9,243 bases of DNA from a bacterium (GCA_018814465.1 JAHIZR010000290.1:1-9243); one strand, 5' to 3'. Shown: positions 1 through 6,189, numbered from the stretch's first letter. Translations and numbers: made by a program. Notes: generated by a model from the sequence alone, not told the origin.

Positions 1-28
1 TGAAACTTGAAACCTGAAACGTCTAAAC
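1..28. repeat. Heptamer tandem repeat TGAAACN
   Basis: Three consecutive heptamers of the form TGAAAC followed by a variable base (1-7, 8-14, 15-21) and a degenerate fourth (22-28, TCTAAAC). The run is cut by the window edge and may extend further left. No function can be assigned. Confidence 0.6.
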
Positions 29-30
29 GC

Positions 31-59
31 TCATTCTCAGCAGGTTGAAGTCTTTCGGC
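31..59. repeat. Truncated third copy of the palindromic repeat
   Basis: TCATTCT at 31-37 matches the terminal repeat of the two full units. The 15 bases at 36-50 (CTCAGCAGGTTGAAG) are identical to 405-419 in the second unit. The terminal repeat therefore runs straight into the 3' arm of the first inner stem, and the 5' arm and the rest of the unit are absent. It looks like a deletion remnant of the same family. Confidence 0.5.
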
Positions 60-74
60 TAAAAGTCTTTTGCA

Positions 75-313
75 TTGTCATTCTGAAGGCCGCAATTCAA
101 GAGTTCCTCATGCCTCATGATTTTATGCGGCCTGAAGAATCCCAAAGGCAAACCCGCTACCACAACATAGGAACTCCGCCCCCTTGCACTGCTTACTTGT
201 CAATCTTGCAGCGAACAAAAGATGTAAGCCCGGCAAGTAAGCTGAGTTCCTTCGCCACGCACAGTATCGCATAGCAAAAAGATCTCGTATGTTCGCGTGG
301 CTCAGGATGACAA
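75..313 (+). repeat. Palindromic repeat unit A, four nested inverted repeats
   Basis: The ends are inverted repeats: TTGTCATTCTGA at 75-86 pairs with TCAGGATGACAA at 302-313 (12 positions, one a T-G wobble). Inside are three further inverted repeats. Stem 2 is AGGCCGCA (87-94) with TGCGGCCT (126-133), stem 3 is GCTTACTTG (191-199) with CAAGTAAGC (234-242), and stem 4 is GCCACGC (254-260) with GCGTGGC (295-301); all three are perfect. Stems 2 and 4 abut the terminal repeat with no gap. The layout is that of a four-way junction. No ORF inside is convincing. It could be a non-autonomous mobile palindrome or a structured transcript. The orientation given is that in which the wobbles would be G-U pairs in RNA. 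Confidence 0.75.
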
Positions 314-373
314 GCTGGGGATCCATCGTATAAAGCATTGAGATACTCTGATGCGTGCGATGTACCCTAAGCG

Positions 374-557
374 TGTCATTCTGAAACCTGCTGATCTTCC
401 GTTCCTCAGCAGGTTGAAGAATCTGCGCCCACGTGCTCTGCTTACTTGTTTTTCGACCGAAGCAAAGAGAGAAAGCCCGGCAGGTAAGCTGATATCCTTC
501 GGGCTGCCATTATACGTACGGTAACAGCTTTCGGGTAGCGCAGCCCTCAGGATGACA
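374..557 (+). repeat. Palindromic repeat unit B, same architecture as unit A
   Basis: Terminal repeats are TGTCATTCTGA (374-384) and TCAGGATGACA (547-557), with the same T-G wobble as in the first unit. Stem 2 is AACCTGCTGA (385-394) with TCAGCAGGTT (406-415). Stem 3 is GCTTACTTG (440-448) with CAGGTAAGC (481-489), one T-G wobble. Stem 4 is GGGCTGC (501-507) with GCAGCCC (540-546). Stems 2 and 4 have different sequences from those of the unit at 75-313 but sit in the same places and still pair perfectly. Conserved blocks between stems are TGAAGAATC (415-423) and TCCTTCG (495-501), and the gap between stems 3 and 4 is 11 bases in both units. The unit is shorter mainly because its loops and the stem 2-3 linker are shorter. 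Confidence 0.75.
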
Positions 558-560
558 AAC

Positions 561-588
561 TTGAAGAGCTCAACACAGGATGTATATG
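561..588 (+). promoter_or_regulatory. Possible promoter for the yciO-like gene
   Basis: TTGAAG (561-566) and TATATG (583-588) are separated by 16 bases and each matches the sigma-70 consensus at four of six positions. They lie 33 bases before the ATG at 621 and just outside the second palindromic repeat. The housekeeping sigma preference of this organism is unknown, so this is a weak call. Confidence 0.25.
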
Positions 589-620
589 GACAAAATGATT
601 AATCAAAATAGAGCATACTC

Positions 621-1232
621 ATGATCCTCAAAGCAAATCCGGAAAATCCAAACATTCGAAACATCAAACGGGCGGTGGAAGCTCTGAATGACGGCGGATT
701 GGTGGCCTATGCGACCGATACGAACTACGGTCTCGGCTGTGACATTCATAATAAGCACGGCATGGAACGCGCGCTGGCCTTGAAAGGTTATTCAAAGTAT
801 CACGCGCTCTCGTTTCTTTGTGCCGACCTCTCCGATATCAGCAAGTATGCGCGGGTGGAAACTTCGGTTTATAAGATTCTCAAGCGCTGCCTGCCGGGAG
901 CGTTCACCTTCATTCTGCCCGCGACCCGCGAAGTGCCGAAGCTGCTGCTGTCAAAGCGCAAGACCGTCGGCCTGCGCGTACCGGATCATCCGGTCGCGCA
1001 GGTGCTGCTGAAGGAATTCGGACGACCCGTGCTTTCGACCGGCTGTACCGACCATAAAGGTGAAATGATGAACGACCCCGAACTGATTCATGAAGAATGG
1101 GGTCATGAAATCGATATCGTACTCGATTCCGGTATTCTCATCGGCGAATCCTCGACCATCGTTGACCTCACCGATCCCGATCACCCCGAAGTCCTGCGCG
1201 CCGGCAAAGGAGATGTTGCGCTGTTAGGTTGA
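621..1232 (+). CDS. yciO: Sua5/YciO/YrdC family protein, YciO type
   Basis: A 203-residue cytoplasmic protein of the family that includes the threonylcarbamoyl-AMP synthases TsaC and Sua5. Collinear landmarks shared with E. coli YciO, from memory, are GG-VAY-TDTNYGLGC (residues 25-40), PGAFTFIL (92-99), KRKTVGLRVP (112-121), LST (138-140), STIVDLTD (178-185) and LRAGKGDV (192-199). Length is close to YciO (about 206) and no extra Sua5 C-terminal domain is present. The TsaC-type Lys-x-Arg appears as K55-G-Y57, and the Ser-x-Asn segment as STG (139-141), so ATP/threonine chemistry like TsaC cannot be assumed. YciO proteins are paralogues whose physiological substrate is not settled. The ATG at 621 has only a weak upstream AGAG. 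It stands alone, with 88 bases before the next gene. Confidence 0.88.
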   Translation: MILKANPENPNIRNIKRAVEALNDGGLVAYATDTNYGLGCDIHNKHGMERALALKGYSKYHALSFLCADLSDISKYARVETSVYKILKRCLPGAFTFILPATREVPKLLLSKRKTVGLRVPDHPVAQVLLKEFGRPVLSTGCTDHKGEMMNDPELIHEEWGHEIDIVLDSGILIGESSTIVDLTDPDHPEVLRAGKGDVALLG

Positions 1233-1247
1233 TTTCACCCCCCTTTG

Positions 1248-1267
1248 TCCCCCCGTGAACGGAGGGA
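1248..1267. other. C-rich/G-rich imperfect inverted repeat
   Basis: TCCCCCCGT (1248-1256) faces ACGGAGGGA (1259-1267) with one mismatch, in the 88-base gap after the yciO-like gene. It has a very tight loop and is not followed by a T-run, so it is not a standard intrinsic terminator. Confidence 0.3.
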
Positions 1268-1320
1268 GATTAGAGTCGCCGAGCCGTGCGTCCCCGCGCG
1301 GCCGTAACTAAATACATCAC

Positions 1321-2943
1321 GTGGACGAAACTCTGCCCCCCAAACCAATCGCCAGCAAGCGCGAAATAAAAAAACGCGCGCGCCGTCAGTTCCCCGCCCT
1401 TGTGCGGAGTATGGGAGTGCGCGCGCTTTTGTTTGCGCTTGTGCTGATCGCGGTGGGAGTCGTCTGCAAGCCGTGGAAATGGGAATGGCTGCGACCGGAC
1501 GAGGCGGTCTCCATCGCCGAAGAGTTTCTCTTCAGTCAAGGCGTGAATCTCGAGCGCTACACCCTGATTCAAGCGGCGGAATACCGCTCCAATGGCGCCT
1601 GGAGTGGAGTTGATAACGACGCCGGATTCTTCATGAATCCCGCTGTCGGATATGTGCTGCGCTATTTTCAGGAAGGAAGCGACGACAGCTGGCGGCTCAA
1701 TGTTTCTCCCGCCGGACAGATCTACGAAGTCAGTCGCGAGCTCCCGGAAGGGGAGCCGGGGTATGAACTCGACCGGGATGAAGCACTGGAACTAGTGCAG
1801 AAATATCTGGGCTCCGAGCTGGGAATCGCGACGCTGCATCTGGATTTCGTCAGCGATTCACTCGCGAAGCTTCCCCAGCGCACCGACTGGAACTTCGTCT
1901 TCTCCTCCAGCGATTTCCCCGTCAGCGCGGATCACCTAAAGGTCAGACTCTCGGGCAGGCAGATTACAAAACTGTCCTTTGAATCTTCCAGTCCGATCCC
2001 GCCGCAACCACTGCGCGGCGGCGCGGCGCGGAGCCGCATGGTCGAGTTCGCGCTGATTATGTTCGGCGTGCTGCAAATTATGATTCATCACCGCACGCCG
2101 CTGGCCTGGAAAAAAGGCGTGCTGTGGGGAGGAATCGCCTTTGCCATCATTCTGGCTGTTCGCGGACTTACGATTCAGCAGGCCGCGCTCCTGATTCCCG
2201 CCGAAGGGGATATGCGGGATTTCTTGATGCGAGTCGCGCTCGGCGGAGTTGTGGAAGCTTTGCAGGGTTCAATCTTAGTGGCGCTGATCGTCGCGACGGG
2301 GGAGGCGATTTCACGAGATCTGCTCCCCAATATCACAACCTTTACGAGAATCGGTCCGTCACACCGGGGTTGGATCGGTTCCTGGGTGCAGGCGGCCCGT
2401 TGGGCGCTCCCGGCGGCATCCCTGATTCTTGCCTTTGAGGCGGCGATGTCTGTCTTTTATGATCCGGGCGGCTTATCGGGAAGAGCGCTGCCGATTATCG
2501 CAGGTGCGCTCTCCAGCCCGTTGCAGGCAGTGACCACAGCGGCGTTGGTGGCTAAAGATGTGCTTTGGAACGAGGGTCTGTATCGCTTATGGCTGTTTCC
2601 GCTGCTGATTTTCTGGATTCGCGGGCCTTTTACGGCTGTTATCGTCAGCGCAGGCGTCGCCACCTATTTTGCCGGATTCAATGTGGATCAAATGATCAGT
2701 ATCGGCGGCCTGCAATACCTGCTGTGGGGAATCGTTGCGGCGTGGCTGACGATGCGGGTCGGAATCTTTTGCGCGATGCTCTTTCACCTGCTGGTCTTGG
2801 CCGGTTATGTCGGACTGGCTCTCCTTTGGACCGGTTTTGCCCTGACCGCCGGCATTCTAACACTTTTGTCTCTCATGATCCTCTTGATTGTCATAGCTTT
2901 GAAGGGTGAAGAAGCGCTCCACATTACCCCATCTGAAACTTGA
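1321..2943 (+). CDS. Polytopic membrane protein with extracytoplasmic domain and degenerate CPBP-like core
   Basis: A 540-residue protein. A basic N-terminus (residues 13-29) precedes one membrane helix (about 32-49). A soluble, probably extracytoplasmic stretch follows (about 52-235), containing two weak PepSY-like helices (EAVSIAEEFL at 61-70, EALELVQKYL at 154-163). From about 241 to 525 there are eight to ten hydrophobic segments. NEGLYR (417-422) resembles the EExxxR motif of CPBP (CAAX protease) family membrane proteins, with the first Glu replaced by Asn. H489 in AMLFH could be the last conserved His, but the FxxxH motif between them is not evident. It is therefore probably not a normal protease; a scaffold or chaperone-like role is possible. 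GTG at 1321 is the first usable start after an in-frame stop at 1309, with no clear ribosome site. M31 is an alternative but would remove the basic segment before the first helix. Confidence 0.75.
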   Translation: MDETLPPKPIASKREIKKRARRQFPALVRSMGVRALLFALVLIAVGVVCKPWKWEWLRPDEAVSIAEEFLFSQGVNLERYTLIQAAEYRSNGAWSGVDNDAGFFMNPAVGYVLRYFQEGSDDSWRLNVSPAGQIYEVSRELPEGEPGYELDRDEALELVQKYLGSELGIATLHLDFVSDSLAKLPQRTDWNFVFSSSDFPVSADHLKVRLSGRQITKLSFESSSPIPPQPLRGGAARSRMVEFALIMFGVLQIMIHHRTPLAWKKGVLWGGIAFAIILAVRGLTIQQAALLIPAEGDMRDFLMRVALGGVVEALQGSILVALIVATGEAISRDLLPNITTFTRIGPSHRGWIGSWVQAARWALPAASLILAFEAAMSVFYDPGGLSGRALPIIAGALSSPLQAVTTAALVAKDVLWNEGLYRLWLFPLLIFWIRGPFTAVIVSAGVATYFAGFNVDQMISIGGLQYLLWGIVAAWLTMRVGIFCAMLFHLLVLAGYVGLALLWTGFALTAGILTLLSLMILLIVIALKGEEALHITPSET

Positions 2944-2957
2944 TTCTGGTGAATCAA
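2940..2957. other. Short hairpin overlapping the membrane-protein stop codon
   Basis: TTGATTC (2940-2946) and GAATCAA (2951-2957) form a perfect 7-bp stem with a TGGT loop, and the stop codon TGA (2941-2943) lies in the left arm. Downstream sequence is AT-rich but lacks a clean T-run. It could be a weak terminator. TTGATT (2940-2945) and TAGATT (2963-2968), 17 bases apart, could instead be a poor promoter for etfB. Confidence 0.3.
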
Positions 2958-3022
2958 ATTCATAGATTGTATTTTCCCCCCAAACAAAATAATCTTCTAA
3001 TAATTAACCGGTTGGTGACAAC

Positions 3023-3772
3023 GTGAATATTTTCGTGTTGATTAAGGCTGTGGCTGACAGCGAAGCGACGATTCGTCCGGCGGCGGACGGCAAGAATGTG
3101 AAGCTCGATGATATCACTTGGGTTCTGAATCCCTTTGATGAGTATGCAGTCGAAGAAGCTCTGAAACTGAAAGAGGCGGCGGGCGAAGGTGAAGTAACGG
3201 TCGTCTGCAACGGCGGCGATGAAGTTCCGAAAATCATCCGCACCGCACTCGCGATGGGCGCGGACAGGGGGATACATGTCAATGGTCCGCGCAGTTTTGA
3301 CGCGCTGTCCATTGCCAAGTCGTTAGTCAATGCCATTCAAGGCAAGGAATACGATCTGATTCTCTGCGGCAAGTCCGCGATTGATCATGATAACAACGCC
3401 GTCGGTACGATGGTGGCCGAACTGCTGGATCTGCCTTCGGTCTCCTTCGTGGTGAAGCTCGAGAAAACCGCGACCGGTCTGAAGTGCGAGCGCGAGATCG
3501 AAGGCGGCCTGCTGGTCGTTGAAACTCCGCTCCCGGCAGTGATTACGGCGCAGAAGGGCTTGAACGAGCCGCGTTATGCGTCGCTGAAGGGGATCATGGC
3601 GGCGAAGAAGAAGCCTTTGGAAACCATTGACGCCAAGAGCGGAGAGGTACAGGTGGAAGTGATTGCAATCGAGCCGCGTCCCCCCCGCGCACCCGGCGAA
3701 ATCATCGGCGAAGGCGTTGATGCGGTTCCGGCTCTCATCAAGAAGCTAAGAGAAGAAGCGAAAGTGCTGTAG
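3023..3772 (+). CDS. etfB: Electron transfer flavoprotein beta subunit
   Basis: A 249-residue protein of normal EtfB length. ETF is a cytoplasmic heterodimer that passes electrons from acyl-CoA and related dehydrogenases to an ETF-quinone oxidoreductase or a bifurcating partner; the beta subunit binds AMP or FAD depending on type. Landmarks are the N-terminal strand MNIFVLIKAVAD, NPFDEYAVEEAL (36-47), the nucleotide-binding CGKSAIDHDNNAVG (115-128), and the family signature running from VETPLPAVITAQKGLNEPRY (166-185) into ASLKGIMAAKKK (186-197). Translation starts at GTG 3023, supported by alignment of the first strand; the ribosome site is weak (GGTTGG at 3010-3015). EtfA is normally encoded next to it but is absent downstream, where an AT-richer restriction-modification island begins 140 bases later. 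Which ETF group it belongs to cannot be told without EtfA. Confidence 0.95.
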   Translation: MNIFVLIKAVADSEATIRPAADGKNVKLDDITWVLNPFDEYAVEEALKLKEAAGEGEVTVVCNGGDEVPKIIRTALAMGADRGIHVNGPRSFDALSIAKSLVNAIQGKEYDLILCGKSAIDHDNNAVGTMVAELLDLPSVSFVVKLEKTATGLKCEREIEGGLLVVETPLPAVITAQKGLNEPRYASLKGIMAAKKKPLETIDAKSGEVQVEVIAIEPRPPRAPGEIIGEGVDAVPALIKKLREEAKVL

Positions 3773-3777
3773 GCGAG

Positions 3778-3791
3778 GGATGAAGGATGAA
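3778..3791. repeat. Short tandem heptamer GGATGAA x2
   Basis: Two adjacent copies of GGATGAA lie just after the etfB stop codon, at the boundary where composition changes toward the AT-richer island. Confidence 0.5.
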
Positions 3792-3805
3792 ATGGGGAGA
3801 TAATA

Positions 3806-3816
3806 GGATAACGTTA
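3806..3816. repeat. Direct repeat GGATAACGTTA, copy 1, with palindromic core
   Basis: This 11-base sequence recurs exactly at 5266-5276. Its core TAACGTTA (3809-3816) is a perfect palindrome. This copy sits immediately before an ATG (3817) that opens a 28-codon ORF upstream of the methyltransferase. Confidence 0.6.
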
Positions 3817-3903
3817 ATGACATGGTATGTTTTCAATAGACTATGCAATTCGGGATTTTTCTATTCCATACATATGCCAGAAACATATTCTGATAGTTGT
3901 TGA
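3817..3903 (+). other. 28-codon ORF in frame with and upstream of the methyltransferase
   Basis: ATG 3817 opens a 28-residue reading frame (begins MTWYVFNRLC, ends SDSC) that stops at TGA 3901-3903. It is in the same frame as the methyltransferase, separated by this TGA and a TAG at 3907-3909. Its start context nearly duplicates that of the endonuclease gene. It could be a leader peptide, a decayed N-terminal extension or chance. No homology is recognised. Confidence 0.2.
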
Positions 3904-3912
3904 AGTTAGGAG

Positions 3913-5271
3913 TTGCTAATCGGTTCTGTTCCCAAATATGTGACCACAATAAGCGGTCAGCGCAAACCTTTGAAACGGACGCTACTAAGTCAACTGCCTC
4001 TTTTTGATGTTGAACCAAGAGTTCCTTCCCGAGAAAAGATACAGTCGTCTACCTTTGTAAATAACATGACACTGCCTGTCCATCGATGGTTTCGATTTAG
4101 TGCGGGCTTTTCAGCAGAGTGGGCAGAGAAGGTTATTTGTGATGCTTCTTTGCAAGGTAATGTCACTGTCCTTGATCCTTTTGTCGGTTCTGGCACAGTG
4201 TTACTTGCAGCTGAGTATGTGGGAGTTAGGAGTTTAGGAATAGAAGCTCATCCATTTATTTATAAAATCGCGCGCGCGAAACTTGCGTGGCGTTCTGATC
4301 CGGATCGCTATCTTCGATTAGTTCAGCAGCTCCGCAGAGTTGCAAAAAATCTTGCGCCACAGATCAGCGGCTACCCACCACTTATCAGCCGTTGCTTTGA
4401 TGAACGAACATTGCATTTTTTGGATACGCTACGACAGGCATACCAACAGATATACGACGAGAGTCCTGAATCAGAATTACTTTGGTTAACTCTTGTAGCT
4501 TCCCTCCGCCGTGTTTCAAACGTAGGCACTGCTCAGTGGCAGTACATCTTGCCGAACAAACGAAAGCGAATGCAGCAGCATCCCGAAGCAGTATTCGACA
4601 CTATTACAGCGATGTTCTACGAAGATATGCAGTTTGGTAAATCAATAGACGGACCCAGAGCGGAATTGCTGCGAAGTGATGCACGTGACTGCCACGAGAT
4701 AGATTCGCGTAGCGTAAACCTCGTCATTACCTCACCACCTTATCCGAATAATTACGACTACGCTGACGCAACGCGGTTCGAGATGTCTTTTATGGGCGAA
4801 ATCAATGGTTGGGGCGACCTCCAGCGTACAGTGAGGCAATACCTTGTCCGGTCGTGTTCACAGCACGTTCCGGATGGTAGCATTAACTTGGCGTCAATCT
4901 TGAGCAATCCCTTACTGCAACCGATTTCTCATGAGCTTTCTGATGTGTGTGAACAACTTGGAGAAATTCGGCTGACAAAGGGGGGACGCAAAACCTACCA
5001 TTTGATGGTTGCGGCTTACTTTCTCGACCTAGCTAAGACGTGGGTTGCTCTTCGACGCGTGTGTACGTCACCCTCGCGAGTCTGTTTTGTTATAGGAGAC
5101 TCGGCTCCATATGGTGTCTACGTCCCTGTTATCCCGTGGCTTGGGAAGCTCGCTATCGCCGCTGGATTTTGCTCCTATTCGTTTGAAAAGACAAGAGATC
5201 GAAATATTAAATGGAAAAACCGTAAGCACCGAGTCCCACTCCAAGAGGGACAACTATGGGTAGAGGGATAA
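3913..5271 (+). CDS. DNA methyltransferase (N4-cytosine/N6-adenine, SPPY type) of a restriction-modification system
   Basis: A 452-residue protein that probably transfers a methyl group from S-adenosylmethionine to an exocyclic amino group of a DNA base; SPPY is more typical of N4-cytosine enzymes. Visible are LPVHRWFRFSAGFSAEW (54-70), SAM-binding motif I VLDPFVGSGT (86-95) with acidic E111 after it, catalytic motif IV TSPPYPNNYDY (273-283), VCFVIGDSAPYGVYVP (390-405) and a C-terminal KWKNRKHRVPL (433-443). Motif I precedes motif IV by about 180 residues, the reverse of the order in most DPF-GSGT/SPPY enzymes. The start is uncertain: TTG 3913 directly abuts AGGAG with no spacer, GTG 3940 is an alternative, and an in-frame TAG at 3907 rules out anything upstream. 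Conserved sequence begins near residue 46, so the core is complete. It is 4 bases upstream of its likely nuclease partner. The gene is more AT-rich than its flanks, which suggests transfer. Confidence 0.9.
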   Translation: MLIGSVPKYVTTISGQRKPLKRTLLSQLPLFDVEPRVPSREKIQSSTFVNNMTLPVHRWFRFSAGFSAEWAEKVICDASLQGNVTVLDPFVGSGTVLLAAEYVGVRSLGIEAHPFIYKIARAKLAWRSDPDRYLRLVQQLRRVAKNLAPQISGYPPLISRCFDERTLHFLDTLRQAYQQIYDESPESELLWLTLVASLRRVSNVGTAQWQYILPNKRKRMQQHPEAVFDTITAMFYEDMQFGKSIDGPRAELLRSDARDCHEIDSRSVNLVITSPPYPNNYDYADATRFEMSFMGEINGWGDLQRTVRQYLVRSCSQHVPDGSINLASILSNPLLQPISHELSDVCEQLGEIRLTKGGRKTYHLMVAAYFLDLAKTWVALRRVCTSPSRVCFVIGDSAPYGVYVPVIPWLGKLAIAAGFCSYSFEKTRDRNIKWKNRKHRVPLQEGQLWVEG

Positions 5272-5277
5272 CGTTAT
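5263..5277 (+). promoter_or_regulatory. Ribosome site and palindrome at the methyltransferase-endonuclease junction
   Basis: GAGGG (5263-5267) lies 8 bases before ATG 5276, the best Shine-Dalgarno in the window. The methyltransferase stop TAA (5269-5271) falls between them, so translation is probably coupled. Second copy of GGATAACGTTA occupies 5266-5276, and here the core extends to a perfect 10-base palindrome, ATAACGTTAT (5268-5277). Confidence 0.6.
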
Positions 5278-6154
5278 GGCGGAATCACCTGCACATCGCT
5301 TTGGCCAGATTATCGGCGAGGTTCTTGAAGCTGCTGTCACGCCCGTTCTCAAGTCGTTAGCTAAAAAGTATAATCTTTATCTTGACATGAGGGGTTCTCG
5401 TCCCTGTAGAGAAGGTATAAAATGTTCATGGAGAGATTTAAACGGCAATACTCACGACTTGGATTTTGTTCTTGAAAGGGGTGGTACCGCAAAACAACGC
5501 GGGGTTCCGGCAGCTTTTATTGAGACCGCTTGGCGTCGGTATACGAAACATTCACGGAACAAGGCACAGGAAATCCAGGGAGCGATCAAACCCTTAGTTG
5601 AAACTTATCGTAATGCCGGGCCATTCATCGGGGTTATTCTCGCAGGAGTTTTCACTGAAGGTGCTCTTGCACAGCTTCGTTCACTCGGATTTAAAGTATT
5701 ATATTTTCATTATAATAGTGTCGTTGCAGCCTTTAAAAAACATGGAATTGACGCTGCTTTTGACGAAAGTACGCCTGACGAAGATTTTCAGACCAAAGTA
5801 GAGAGTTATGAAAAACTCTCTGATTCTGGACGCAAAGCTCTTGCCAAAAGCTTGATCAACGCGCATAAGGCTGATATAAAGGAATTCACCGATGCCTTAG
5901 TATCTGTAGTTTCGCGCCAAATAGAAAGAATTATCGTTCTTCCCCTTCACGGAGTTCCTCAAGTAATAGAAACAATTCTCGAGGCTATCCATTTTGTAGA
6001 AGGATACGTCGATGCAAAAGCTTCCCAATATCCATTAGAGCGCTATGAAATTTGTATCAAGTATAACAATGATAACACTATTGAAGGCAAGTTTGGTGAC
6101 AAGGCAAGTGCAGTTGAGTTTCTGAAAAGCTACCTACCGCCGTCGGCTGTATAA
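5276..6154 (+). CDS. Probable Type II restriction endonuclease partner of the methyltransferase
   Basis: A 292-residue soluble protein with no signal peptide or membrane helix. I do not recognise a named enzyme. The assignment rests on position (4 bases after the methyltransferase, coupled ribosome site) and on a segment resembling a PD-(D/E)xK nuclease core. THDLDFVLERGG (59-70) supplies D61 and D63, followed by a predicted strand AAFIETAW (79-86) with E83, then RRYTKHSRNKAQEIQ (87-101), rich in possible catalytic or DNA-contacting basic residues. The usual ExK reads E83-T-A85, so the lysine would have to come from elsewhere, such as K91. GPFIGVILAGVFTEGALAQL (115-134) fits a helix-strand continuation of that fold. 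The gene is AT-rich in places (one 60-base line at 5701 is about 32% GC). Alternatives are a non-nuclease accessory protein or an inactive nuclease. Confidence 0.7.
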   Translation: MAESPAHRFGQIIGEVLEAAVTPVLKSLAKKYNLYLDMRGSRPCREGIKCSWRDLNGNTHDLDFVLERGGTAKQRGVPAAFIETAWRRYTKHSRNKAQEIQGAIKPLVETYRNAGPFIGVILAGVFTEGALAQLRSLGFKVLYFHYNSVVAAFKKHGIDAAFDESTPDEDFQTKVESYEKLSDSGRKALAKSLINAHKADIKEFTDALVSVVSRQIERIIVLPLHGVPQVIETILEAIHFVEGYVDAKASQYPLERYEICIKYNNDNTIEGKFGDKASAVEFLKSYLPPSAV

Positions 6155-6189
6155 ATATGTCGCATGGACTTTAGAATTAATACTGCGAA

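Noticed and set aside
123..338. 71-codon minus-strand ORF inside the repeat region
   Set aside because: It is read through the inverted repeats of the first palindromic unit and past its end; the composition is repeat-derived and there is no ribosome site or recognisable protein.
1..560. Possible CRISPR array, tRNA cloverleaf or integron attC site
   Set aside because: Only two to three units of unequal length, no regular spacers; no anticodon, T-loop or CCA features; no attC-type core sites and no integrase nearby.
1248..1267. Intrinsic terminator after the yciO-like gene
   Set aside because: The stem is imperfect, the loop is too small and no T-run follows; kept only as an inverted repeat.
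2960..3336. Minus-strand ORFs over the start of etfB
   Set aside because: They overlap the highly conserved N-terminal half of EtfB and have no recognisable features.
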